Source: Algivirga pacifica
GTDB lineage: Bacteria; Bacteroidota; Bacteroidia; Cytophagales; Flammeovirgaceae
Length of the DNA: 64,000 bases
Assembly (NCBI RefSeq): GCF_039543525.1
Contig: NZ_BAABJX010000036.1
Span: 62,001 to 126,000, forward strand
Direction of reading: 5' to 3'
The notes under the pieces were generated by a model. That model worked only from the letters and a program-made list of their open reading frames with translations. It searched no databases and was not told the origin of the DNA. Shown piece after piece: positions 8,869 through 16,292 of the stretch. The translations under genes and the position numbers were made by a program. The stretch's first letter is position 1; every line of letters begins with the position of its first letter.

Positions 8869-9885
8869 ATGAAACAATACAGAAGAACCGCTAGACGACA
8901 CCCCATACAATATTACATTGATGGCATTCTGAACGGAAACAGAATTACGTTAAGCCAAGCCATTACACTAGCCGAAAGCCAGCTTCCATCTGATCAGCAA
9001 CTTTCTGAGTCTATCTTAACGGAACTACTTCCACATACCGGAAAAAGTATACGTATTGGCATTACCGGAGTACCTGGTGTGGGAAAGAGTACATTTATTG
9101 AAGCCTTTGGAGCACTACTGACTCAGGAAGGGTATAAAGTTGCCGTTCTTACTATAGATCCTAGCAGTCCCAAAACCAAGGGAAGTATTCTAGGCGACAA
9201 AACCAGAATGGAAAAGTTAGCGGCAAACCCCATGGCTTATATACGTCCTTCTGCTTCTGGCAACACCTTGGGAGGAGTAGCCGCTGGTACCAAAGAGAGT
9301 ATCCTGTTATGTGAAGCGGCAGGGTATGATGTGATTCTAGTAGAAACCGTTGGCGTAGGACAATCAGAAATAAGCATACGTGAACTCACGGACTTCTTCT
9401 TACTACTAATGCTGGCCGGTGCAGGAGATGAGTTACAGGGCATCAAAAAAGGTATTATGGAAATGGCGGATACGATTGCCATCACCAAAGCGGATGGGGA
9501 TAATATCACGGCCAGTAAACTGGCTAAAAAATCTTATCAGAATGCCCTTCACCTTTTTGCTCAGTCCGAACAGGATTGGTACCCCAAAGTATTTACCTGC
9601 TCTGCATTGGAAGGAAATGGTATGCATACTATATGGAAGGAAATTTTACGCTTTGAGTCCCATATGAAAGAGCGCGGATACTTTCAGCAAAGACGAAAAG
9701 AACAAGACCTCTATTGGATGCATCAGTATATTAACGAGCAACTTCACAAGCATTTTTATCAAGACACTAGCATTCAAAAAATGCTATCTATTAAAAAGGA
9801 TAATATATTGAATGGAGAAGAACTACCTATCCAAGGTGCCAAGGTCTTATTGGAGCAATACTTCAGTTCTATCACCAAGGCATAG
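8869..9885 (+). CDS. meaB: MeaB/ArgK-family G3E GTPase, chaperone of methylmalonyl-CoA mutase
   Basis: A 338-residue soluble GTPase. Features in order: an N-terminal helical arm, Walker A G-V-P-G-V-G-K-S-T near residue 70, the switch region around D-P-S-S-P-K-T-K-G-S-I-L-G-D-K-T-R-M, the Walker B-like V-E-T-V-G-V-G-Q-S-E, and the base-specificity motif I-T-K-A-D-G-D. MeaB proteins protect adenosylcobalamin-dependent methylmalonyl-CoA mutase from inactivation and gate cofactor loading. No mutase genes are adjacent, so the client must be elsewhere. Length fits the family. The older name ArgK, an arginine transport kinase, is not supported for this family. The ATG start is the only reasonable one. 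Confidence 0.93.
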   Translation: MKQYRRTARRHPIQYYIDGILNGNRITLSQAITLAESQLPSDQQLSESILTELLPHTGKSIRIGITGVPGVGKSTFIEAFGALLTQEGYKVAVLTIDPSSPKTKGSILGDKTRMEKLAANPMAYIRPSASGNTLGGVAAGTKESILLCEAAGYDVILVETVGVGQSEISIRELTDFFLLLMLAGAGDELQGIKKGIMEMADTIAITKADGDNITASKLAKKSYQNALHLFAQSEQDWYPKVFTCSALEGNGMHTIWKEILRFESHMKERGYFQQRRKEQDLYWMHQYINEQLHKHFYQDTSIQKMLSIKKDNILNGEELPIQGAKVLLEQYFSSITKA

Positions 9886-9888
9886 AAA

Positions 9889-9920
9889 AACCTCCAGTTT
9901 TCCGGAGGTTTATTTTTTTC
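9889..9920. terminator. Intrinsic terminator between meaB and the THX gene
   Basis: AACCTCC, an 8-base loop, GGAGGTT, then a run of seven T after TA. A-tract on the left and T-tract on the right allow use from both strands. It sits between the meaB stop and the convergent THX stop. Confidence 0.8.
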
Positions 9921-9930
9921 AGATAATAAA

Positions 9931-10059
9931 TTAAGCGGCCTTTTTCACAGCCTTAATCATTTCGATACGGGTTTTGTTCTTGGCTTTGCGGCGACGTCTT
10001 ACGCCGTATGAGCCTTTCGTAATTTTTCCTCTTCGGGTTTTCTTGTCTCCTTTTCCCAT
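9931..10059 (-). CDS. 30S ribosomal protein THX (bS31)
   Basis: A 42-residue, highly basic protein encoded on the minus strand, beginning M-G-K-G-D-K-K-T-R-R-G-K-I and continuing with T-K-G-S-Y-G-V-R-R-R-R-K. This start and the arginine/lysine-rich body are the hallmarks of the Bacteroidota version of ribosomal protein THX, which in Thermus stabilises the head of the 30S subunit. At 129 bp it falls below common gene-finder cut-offs. It ends just before the shared terminator with meaB and is the only ribosomal protein gene in the window. Confidence 0.92.
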   Translation of the reverse strand: MGKGDKKTRRGKITKGSYGVRRRRKAKNKTRIEMIKAVKKAA

Positions 10060-10166
10060 AATTCATTCAGTTTAGTAATTAATAAATAAGGTTATTTAAA
10101 ATACAAAACTTAATAATGAATTAATATACTTTTTCGATATTTTATTTCAATAAAAAATCAATATCA

Positions 10167-10343
10167 TTAATAATGATGGTGATGAAGTCTCGCCCTCCAA
10201 ATTGCACGCAAACCACAAAACAAAGCCATCCCCCCTACTCCTGTAAAGATTAGTGCAGGTAACCCACCTTCTCCCATCAGCATTAAACTGCCTAACAGTG
10301 TTTGCAACACTCCTAATATTACATAGCCAATACTTCTGTCCAT
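10167..10343 (-). CDS. Small membrane protein, two predicted helices
   Basis: A 58-residue ORF from ATG at 10343; an upstream in-frame TTG would add four residues. It contains two hydrophobic segments (about residues 5-22 and 27-46) joined by a short glycine-rich loop, then a basic tail ending in four His and a Tyr. I do not recognise a family. Composition fits a small inner-membrane protein. It is isolated between the THX gene and repeat copy 2, with no partner gene. It could be spurious, though the two-helix pattern argues against that. Confidence 0.55.
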   Translation of the reverse strand: MDRSIGYVILGVLQTLLGSLMLMGEGGLPALIFTGVGGMALFCGLRAIWRARLHHHHY

Positions 10344-10452
10344 AGCGTAAATCAATTTACAATTGGAATAATATAATAATGTTCTGCACTGCTATTATAC
10401 ATAATAAAACCCATATATCCTACCTACCATATAGACTTATTATAACTCAATG

Positions 10453-10662
10453 ATAAACTTATAACTAGACGCCACTTTCACACAGTTTAAGGATAAAGGA
10501 GGAAGGAGGAAGGAGGAAGGACTATTAATTACTCTCCAGCGATTGTATTCTTCATCCTTTACCCTTTGTCCTTTATCCTTATGTCGGGGCGACCACAAGG
10601 GTCGTCCTTCCTTTATCCTTGCACCTCTATTTGTATCAGAAAGCTTAGTCTTTAGTTTACTA
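10453..10662. repeat. MITE-like interspersed repeat, copy 2, with a nested palindrome
   Basis: Relative of the repeat at 5259. The left end contains actagacgcca and the right end tatcagaaagcttagtctttagtttacta, which align with the other copies. The purine-rich arm has expanded to several gaaggag units (aaggaggaaggaggaaggag). A GGGCGACC palindrome (10587-10607) is inserted within the pyrimidine arm, whose ctttatcctt continues on both sides. The surrounding 10344-10848 gap otherwise holds only the upstream region of the TPR gene. Confidence 0.7.
10587..10607. repeat. GGGCGACC palindrome nested inside repeat copy 2
   Basis: GGGCGACCACAAGGGTCGTC matches the element at 7678 with one stem change. 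It interrupts the right arm of the MITE-like repeat, so it arrived later than, or was copied together with, that repeat. Confidence 0.7.
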
Positions 10663-10750
10663 ATGAACAATACTGACCGTAAACGGACGGTTCACAAACA
10701 CCAATAACGATACAATATATTGGTTATCAATTATTTAAATAATACAGGAA

Positions 10751-10758
10751 TAAATTTG
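10751..10758 (+). promoter_or_regulatory. Candidate -7 element of the TPR gene
   Basis: TAAATTTG fits the Bacteroidota -7 consensus TAnnTTTG and lies about 90 bases before the start codon. No TTG is found at the usual 17-23 base distance upstream, so support is partial. Confidence 0.35.
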
Positions 10759-10848
10759 GCATCATTACTACCTAAAAAAGAGGAATAAAATATTCCCATT
10801 TAACTAACCCAGCATCACCTATTATTCTAGTGTCAAATTTTAAATATC

Positions 10849-11274
10849 ATGAAAATTAAGAAATCTATCCTTCTCGCTTTTGTAGTAAGTATTCTTACAC
10901 TCTCTTCTTCTACTTTGTATGCCCATGACGAAGGAGATAAGAAGACTCAAAAAACTGTTGAAATGCTAAGAAATACCCTAAGTAAACCCAACAAGCAAAC
11001 GTGGCAAATGTACTCCAAGGCTGCTCAGTTGTGTATCAATCGAGGTATTAACCTAGAAGAAGCAAAAGAATGGATTGATAAAGCGGTTACGCTTAACCCA
11101 AATGAATACACCCTGGAAATCATGGGAGACTTTTATTATCGTTCTGAGATGGTAGAGGAAGCATGGAAATACTATAGAGAAGCCTTATTAGCAGGAATGA
11201 ACAATAAAGATCGGGAGCTTATTCATCGTCTTCAGTATAAGATACTCCGTGTAAACGACTACCTTAAGCAATAA
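10849..11274 (+). CDS. Small secreted TPR-repeat protein
   Basis: A 141-residue protein with a signal peptide (residues 1-25, ending S-T-L-Y-A before H-D-E-G). The mature part is helical and fits two tetratricopeptide-like units: residues 55-88 (A-K-E-W-I-D-K-A-V-T-L-N-P-N) and 89-122 (L-E-I-M-G-D-F-Y-Y-R followed by A-W-K-Y-Y-R-E-A). TPRs mediate protein contacts; no partner is evident. No lipobox, so probably periplasmic. It is a single gene with unrelated neighbours. Confidence 0.75.
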   Translation: MKIKKSILLAFVVSILTLSSSTLYAHDEGDKKTQKTVEMLRNTLSKPNKQTWQMYSKAAQLCINRGINLEEAKEWIDKAVTLNPNEYTLEIMGDFYYRSEMVEEAWKYYREALLAGMNNKDRELIHRLQYKILRVNDYLKQ

Positions 11275-11326
11275 GGGCTACCTCAACAGCAGTGTGCTCT
11301 TATTCACAGATAATATCAATTAAATA

Positions 11327-11358
11327 TTGATATTATCTTATTCCTCCTTGTATCTTTA
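11327..11358 (+). promoter_or_regulatory. Candidate promoter of the flavin monooxygenase gene
   Basis: TTG at 11327-11329, a 21-base spacer, then TATCTTTA at 11351-11358. The spacing fits the Bacteroidota consensus, though the last base of the -7 box is A rather than G. It ends 22 bases before the start codon. Confidence 0.45.
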
Positions 11359-11379
11359 GGTGAACCAATCCCATAAGAT

Positions 11380-12423
11380 ATGCTAGATTTCATCATTGTT
11401 GGCGGAGGACAAGCCGGATTATCCATGGCTTATCACCTGCAGCAACTCAAACAAAACTTTTTGATTGTCGATAAAGAAAAAGAGGTAGGCGCTTCCTGGC
11501 TCAACCGATGGGATTCCCTAAAACTATTCACCCCTACAGAATTCAATCATCTCGTAGGATATCCTTTTCCGGCACCTAAAGGGTTCTATCCTAACAAATG
11601 GGATGTTGCTAATTATTTTAAGGAATATGTCAGCCATTTTAATATCCCTATCCAATTAGATACACTTGTTACCTCTATTGAGAAAAAAGATGACTTCTTT
11701 GAATTGACCTCTCAACATGGCATCCTAAAAGCCCGAAATGTCATTATCTCTACAGGTCCTTTCCATACCCCTTATACTCCTCCTTTTGCGAATAAAATCA
11801 CCAAAGGAATCTTACAAATTCACAGTAACTATTATAAAAACCCAGAAAGTTTACAAGAAGGTGCTACTGTAGTTGTTGGTGCGGGAGACTCAGGATTTCA
11901 GATTCTGGAAGAAATTGCCAACACTGGACGTACTGTCTACTATGCAGGAGAAACGAATGTCAGCACCCTTCCACAAACCTTCCTGGGAAAAACATTATGG
12001 TGGTGGTTTACCAAAACAGGGTTCCTGAAGTTCAATAAGTATAGTTGGATAGGAAAACGTATACAATCCGGCAGACAACCTGTTATTGGAACGGATGTCA
12101 AAAAGATCCTTCGCAAGGAAAATATCATTCCTGTAGGCCGAGCAATCAATGCAGATGAGCAAAGCATCACCTTTGAAAAAGATCGTATCAATAACATTAA
12201 AAATATTGTTTGGGCGACAGGGTATCGTCCCAACTTCTCCTGGATACAAGGACTAGAACTAGACAAACATGGTTATCCCAAAAACCATAGGGGGGTGAGT
12301 GCTATCGAGGGACTTTACTTTATTGGGTTGCCCTGGATGCATACGCGTTCCTCTGCTACCTTGGGAGGAGTATCGGAAGATGCGGCTTATCTGGCTGATA
12401 TTATTCAAAAAAAGCGTAGCTAA
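11380..12423 (+). CDS. Flavin-containing monooxygenase/NAD(P)-binding oxidoreductase (CzcO-like)
   Basis: A 347-residue two-dinucleotide flavoprotein. The N-terminal FAD Rossmann motif is G-G-G-Q-A-G at residues 8-13, and the NAD(P) Rossmann motif V-V-G-A-G-D-S-G is near residues 167-174. A conserved W-A-T-G-Y-R-P stretch near residue 275 matches the class-B monooxygenase/CzcO pattern. Such enzymes oxidise nucleophilic N or S atoms or ketones with NADPH and oxygen; members linked to metal resistance carry the CzcO name without a proven reaction. There is no neighbouring operon to suggest a substrate. The stop codon lies inside the terminator hairpin that follows. Confidence 0.88.
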   Translation: MLDFIIVGGGQAGLSMAYHLQQLKQNFLIVDKEKEVGASWLNRWDSLKLFTPTEFNHLVGYPFPAPKGFYPNKWDVANYFKEYVSHFNIPIQLDTLVTSIEKKDDFFELTSQHGILKARNVIISTGPFHTPYTPPFANKITKGILQIHSNYYKNPESLQEGATVVVGAGDSGFQILEEIANTGRTVYYAGETNVSTLPQTFLGKTLWWWFTKTGFLKFNKYSWIGKRIQSGRQPVIGTDVKKILRKENIIPVGRAINADEQSITFEKDRINNIKNIVWATGYRPNFSWIQGLELDKHGYPKNHRGVSAIEGLYFIGLPWMHTRSSATLGGVSEDAAYLADIIQKKRS

Positions 12424-12438
12424 GACAGCTACGCTTTT
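12409..12438 (+). terminator. Intrinsic terminator overlapping the monooxygenase stop
   Basis: AAAAGCGTAGC, loop TAAGACA, GCTACGCTTTT. The TAA stop of the monooxygenase forms the start of the loop, and the last codons form the left arm. A degenerate GGCGAC palindrome follows at 12459-12479. Confidence 0.8.
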
Positions 12439-12492
12439 CGTATGAATCGTATTAACCTTGGCGACTAATAGGTCACCCTTTTCTTTTCACTA

Positions 12493-13887
12493 TTAGATGT
12501 GCAGTGCTCTATCCTCCGTAGCTGCCAAACAAGCTTCCTTGATTGACTCTGTATACGTCGGGTGTGCATGTGACATACGTGAGATATCTTCTGCAGAAGC
12601 TCTGTATTCCATCGCTACTACTCCTTCTGCAATCATATCAGCCGCTCTTGGACCAATAATGTGCATACCAAGAATCTCGTCAGTCTCAGCATCTGCCAAT
12701 ACCTTTACCAAACCATCTGTATCCATAGAAGCACGAGCACGTCCAGAAGCTTTGAATGGGAATGCTCCCGATTTGAACTTACGTCCTTCTTCTTTCAGTT
12801 CCTGCTCTGTATATCCAACACTAGCAACCTCAGGCCACGTATATACTACCCCTGGGATCAACTTGTAATTGATGTGCGGTTTTTGTCCGGCAATACTCTC
12901 TGCTACGAAAACACCTTCTTCCTCTGCCTTGTGTGCCAACATCGCACCTTTTACCACATCACCAATAGCATAGATACCTTCTACATTGGTTTGTAGGTGT
13001 CCATCAACCTCTACTCTACCTCTGTCATCCAATTTTACACCAGCATTTTCCAACCCTAGTTTATCTGTGTATGGACGACGACCAATAGATACCAAACAGT
13101 GAGATGCTTTGATCTCAATTTCTTTTCCTTTCTTGTCTTCCGCCTTGATGACTACTTCTTCGCCTTCTGTTTTTACAGAAGTTACTTTTGTCTTCAAGTG
13201 GAATTTAAAGCCTTCTTTCTTAAGCACACGCTGTAGCTCTTTACCCATAGCAACATCCATAGTAGGGATGATTCCGTCCATAAATTCCACTACAGTGACC
13301 TGTGCCCCTAGTCTTCCGTATACGGACCCTAGTTCAAGACCGATTACACCACCACCGATAATTACCAAATGCTCTGGTACCTCATCCAAACTTAACGCCT
13401 CCGTAGAAGTAATCACACGCTTCTTATCAAACTCGATAAATGGCAACATGATTGGCTTAGAACCTGTTGCGATGATTGTCTTGTCTGTTTTAATTTCCTC
13501 AGTACCGTCTTCCTTCTCGATCTTGATCGTGTTCTTATCTACAAAAGAACCAAATCCTTTATAAACATCGATCTTGTTCTTCTTCATCAGGTACTCAATA
13601 CCATCACATGTTTGCTGAACCACTTCCCCTTTTCTTTTCATCATCTGAGGGAAATTGATTTTTGGCTCTCCAATCTCAATACCGTGTGTCGCAAACTCAT
13701 GTTTTGCTTTATGGAAATGCTCTGAAGAGTCCAATAGTGCCTTAGAAGGAATACAGCCTACGTTCAGGCATGTTCCTCCAAGGGTATTATATTTTTCGAT
13801 CAATGCAGTCTTCATTCCTAGCTGTGCACAACGGATTGCTGCAACATACCCACCAGGACCTGAGCCGATTACGGTTACATCATACAT
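12493..13887 (-). CDS. lpdA: Dihydrolipoyl dehydrogenase, E3 of 2-oxo-acid dehydrogenase complexes
   Basis: A 464-residue class-I disulfide oxidoreductase. It has an FAD motif G-S-G-P-G-G at residues 8-13, the redox disulfide G-G-T-C-L-N-V-G-C (Cys40, Cys45), the NAD motif G-G-G-V-I-G-L-E-L-G near residue 180, and the C-terminal active-site segment H-A-H-P-T-Y-T-E with the catalytic His-Glu pair. It reoxidises the dihydrolipoamide arms of E2, passing electrons to NAD+. It is last in the cluster after E1, a GNAT gene and E2, separated from E2 by a 184-bp gap holding a MITE-like element, which may uncouple its expression. It may also serve other dehydrogenase complexes in the cell. Confidence 0.96.
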   Translation of the reverse strand: MYDVTVIGSGPGGYVAAIRCAQLGMKTALIEKYNTLGGTCLNVGCIPSKALLDSSEHFHKAKHEFATHGIEIGEPKINFPQMMKRKGEVVQQTCDGIEYLMKKNKIDVYKGFGSFVDKNTIKIEKEDGTEEIKTDKTIIATGSKPIMLPFIEFDKKRVITSTEALSLDEVPEHLVIIGGGVIGLELGSVYGRLGAQVTVVEFMDGIIPTMDVAMGKELQRVLKKEGFKFHLKTKVTSVKTEGEEVVIKAEDKKGKEIEIKASHCLVSIGRRPYTDKLGLENAGVKLDDRGRVEVDGHLQTNVEGIYAIGDVVKGAMLAHKAEEEGVFVAESIAGQKPHINYKLIPGVVYTWPEVASVGYTEQELKEEGRKFKSGAFPFKASGRARASMDTDGLVKVLADAETDEILGMHIIGPRAADMIAEGVVAMEYRASAEDISRMSHAHPTYTESIKEACLAATEDRALHI

Positions 13888-13948
13888 ATTTTAGAGTGGT
13901 TTGTGGTTAGTGTTTATTAAAGTTGTTAGGGGTTGAAGATTGAAGAAT

Positions 13949-14048
13949 AGAGACAGTCTCAAAAGTCAGTAGACTGTAGTGATAAACCGCCATTGGTCGT
14001 AGGCAGGAGCCTACGACCAGTATCTACTACTTTTTTAGGACAGTCTCT
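13949..14048. mobile_element. 100-bp MITE-like element between E2 and E3 genes
   Basis: Imperfect terminal inverted repeats of about 18-20 bp (AGAGACAGTCTCAAAAGT on the left; the right end reads AGAGACTGTCCTAAAAAAGT on the other strand) bound an element of exactly 100 bp. The centre is a perfect 11-bp palindrome, TGGTCGTAGGC, loop AGGA, GCCTACGACCA (13994-14019). Ends of the GAGACtGTCyyAAAA kind are common among transposase families. No target duplication is clear. It carries no ORF and would be mobilised in trans; the hairpin may also terminate transcription before lpdA. Confidence 0.65.
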
Positions 14049-14071
14049 TCAGTAAGTTCTTCCTCAAATCA

Positions 14072-15607
14072 TTAAACATCCAACAATAGTCTGATTGGAT
14101 CCTCCAATAGCTCCTTCACTCTCTTCAAGAAGCTTACAGACTCACGGCCATCAATGATTCTGTGGTCATAAGACAGTGCCACGTACATGATTGGACGGAT
14201 ATGCACTTCTCCGTTGATCGCTACTGGACGCTCTACGATATTGTGCATTCCCAAGATAGCTGACTGAGGTGCATTGATGATTGGCGTAGAAAGCATAGAA
14301 CCAAATACACCACCATTCGTGATCGTAAAGGTACCTCCTTCCATTTCTGGAATAGTCAACTTATTGTCTCTCGCTCTCAATGCCAGACGTCTTACTTCTT
14401 TCTCAATATCTGCTAGAGAAAGCGACTCTGCATTACGGATTACTGGCACTACCAATCCTTTTGGTGCTGATACCGCAATAGAAACATCTGCATAGTCATT
14501 GTATACCAACTCATTGCCATCAATGTAAGCATTCACTGCTGGCCACTCTTGCAATGCTACTGTAACGGCTTTCGTAAAGAAAGACATGAATCCTAGTCCG
14601 ATCTCATGCTTTTCCTTAAACATCTCCTTGTATTTTGCACGAAGGTCCATTACTGGCTTCATGTCCACCTCATTGAACGTCGTCAACATCGCCGTTTCGT
14701 TCTTCACAGAAACCAAACGCTTAGAGATTGTCTTTCTCAATGAAGTCATTTTCTCACGACGCTGTACACGGGCACCGCTTGCTGCAGGTGCTGTAGCTTC
14801 CTCTTTCTTAGGCGCTGCTGCTGCCGCTTCTTTCTTAGGAGCTGCTGCTTGCTTCTGTGCTTTTTCAGCATCTTCTTTTGTGATGCGACCGTCTTTACCC
14901 GTTCCTTTTACGGTAGAAGGGTCAATTCCTTTTTCCGACAAAATCTTTGCCGCTGCAGGAGAAGCATGTCCTGTCGCATAAGTATCGTTTTCTGAAGGAG
15001 CCGCAGCATTATTGCTTGAAGCCTCTGCTTGTGGCGCTTTAGAGCCATTAGCTGCAGGAGCTCCACCTTCCATTACCTCAATCTTACAGATCAAGTCTCC
15101 GATTGCCAACGTATCTCCTTCTGCAGCAAATACCTTAAGAATACCGCTTGCTTCTGCTGTCAGTTCAAATGTTGCTTTATCTGATTCGATTTCACAGATG
15201 ATCTCGTCTAGCTCCACATAATCCCCTTCCTCTTTTGTCCATGACGCAATTGTTACTTCACTGATCGACTCTCCTACTGCAGGAACAGTCATTTCCAGTA
15301 CTTCACCTGTAGCTGCTGGAGCTTCAGATGATGCTTCTGAAGTCTCTTCTGAAGCTGCTTCTGCAGAACCTTCTCCCTCTTCGATCGAGCAAATCAATGC
15401 GCCGATTTCTAGTGTATCGCCTTCTTCCGCAGCGATTCTCAACGTACCGCTTGCTTCTGCTGTCAGTTCAAATGTTGCTTTGTCAGACTCTAGTTCGCAG
15501 ATCACCTCATCCATTTCTACGTGATCTCCGTCAGCTTTTAGCCAGTTTGCTATTGTTACTTCTGAGATGGATTCGCCCACCGCAGGAACATTCATTTCCA
15601 ATGCCAT
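14072..15607 (-). CDS. sucB: Dihydrolipoamide succinyltransferase, E2 of 2-oxoglutarate dehydrogenase
   Basis: A 511-residue acyltransferase with two lipoyl domains, each with the modified lysine in E-S-D-K-A-T-F-E-L (Lys43 and Lys144), joined by Glu/Ala/Ser-rich linkers. A peripheral-subunit-binding domain follows near residues 210-245 (A-S-P-A-A-A-K-I-L, then G-T-G-K-D-G-R-I-T-K-E-D), then an Ala/Lys/Pro linker, and a catalytic domain ending with S-Y-D-H-R-I-I-D-G-R. The second lipoyl domain is a near copy of the first, indicating internal duplication; most bacterial SucB proteins carry one. It transfers succinyl groups to CoA. It lies 124 bp after the GNAT gene in the E1-to-E3 cluster. Confidence 0.95.
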   Translation of the reverse strand: MALEMNVPAVGESISEVTIANWLKADGDHVEMDEVICELESDKATFELTAEASGTLRIAAEEGDTLEIGALICSIEEGEGSAEAASEETSEASSEAPAATGEVLEMTVPAVGESISEVTIASWTKEEGDYVELDEIICEIESDKATFELTAEASGILKVFAAEGDTLAIGDLICKIEVMEGGAPAANGSKAPQAEASSNNAAAPSENDTYATGHASPAAAKILSEKGIDPSTVKGTGKDGRITKEDAEKAQKQAAAPKKEAAAAAPKKEEATAPAASGARVQRREKMTSLRKTISKRLVSVKNETAMLTTFNEVDMKPVMDLRAKYKEMFKEKHEIGLGFMSFFTKAVTVALQEWPAVNAYIDGNELVYNDYADVSIAVSAPKGLVVPVIRNAESLSLADIEKEVRRLALRARDNKLTIPEMEGGTFTITNGGVFGSMLSTPIINAPQSAILGMHNIVERPVAINGEVHIRPIMYVALSYDHRIIDGRESVSFLKRVKELLEDPIRLLLDV

Positions 15608-15731
15608 AGTGTTATTCTATATTAAGGTAGTCAGTAGAAGATAACCGATAGAAGCCAGAGATATAAGGTATGAAAGTAAGCAGATATAGGCTTTTGACTT
15701 CCCCGGGCTCCCCATAATACCTTCTACGGGA

Positions 15732-16163
15732 TTACAGATTCTTTATTACTTTATAATGTGGAATTCCAATTTCCTCGAATTGCTCCCCTTCTTGCTTATA
15801 GTCAAGCTTTAGGTAAAAGTCCAAAGCGGTTTCTCTTACGTGCGCTTGTATAAGTTCAAAACCATGATCGGCAGCAAAGAACTCTGCAAAATTAACGAGC
15901 AACTGTCCCAGTCCTTTACCTTGCTGTGTTTCCTCTACAGCCACCTGTCTCATTTTCACTTCTGTACCTGAAACAGGCTTGAGCACCAAGCAAGCCACTA
16001 CTTCGTCATCTTCGTTTAAGGCTGCCAAGTGGTAGCTATCAAACTCATTCTCCAACTCTTCTTCAGAAAACTGTAGCTGAAGTGGTTGACGCAGGACCTT
16101 ATCACGAAGGGCGATCGTTTTCTTTTGCTCTTCCGTACCGAAGGTTACTTCTTTAATAATCAT
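15732..16163 (-). CDS. GNAT-family N-acetyltransferase
   Basis: A 143-residue GNAT-fold protein of the YjcF/ElaA-like type. The acetyl-CoA-binding motif A is R-Q-V-A-V-E-E-T-Q-Q-G-K-G-L-G near residues 72-86, followed by A-H-V-R-E-T-A and the closing D-F-Y-L-K-L-D-Y segment. The substrate is unknown. It lies between the genes for E1 and E2 on the same strand (129 and 124 bp gaps), so it may be co-transcribed with the 2-oxoglutarate dehydrogenase genes. Whether it acts on those proteins or is a passenger cannot be told from sequence. Confidence 0.85.
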   Translation of the reverse strand: MIIKEVTFGTEEQKKTIALRDKVLRQPLQLQFSEEELENEFDSYHLAALNEDDEVVACLVLKPVSGTEVKMRQVAVEETQQGKGLGQLLVNFAEFFAADHGFELIQAHVRETALDFYLKLDYKQEGEQFEEIGIPHYKVIKNL

Positions 16164-16251
16164 GATCTTGATGGTTTAATGACTGTTGATATTTTCCTGA
16201 GAAACACAAATATACCCACAATCATTGCAATTCTTATCGGATAAAGGCTGC

Positions 16252-16275
16252 AAGCTGTTGTTAAGACAACAGCTT
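16252..16275 (-). promoter_or_regulatory. Perfect 10-bp hairpin between E1 and GNAT genes
   Basis: AAGCTGTTGT, loop TAAG, ACAACAGCTT. On the minus strand it lies 17 bp after the sucA stop and is not followed by a T-run, so it is more likely an RNA-processing or stability element than a full terminator. Confidence 0.45.
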
Positions 16276-16292
16276 ACTGCCTCTTAAATTCA

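Noticed and set aside
10167..10190. His-rich tail of the small membrane protein as an artificial tag
   Set aside because: Only four histidines followed by Tyr, encoded in normal flanking genomic sequence; no vector features nearby.
10440..10670. 76-codon minus-strand ORF
   Set aside because: It is entirely inside MITE-like repeat copy 2 and its nested palindrome; composition is that of the repeat.
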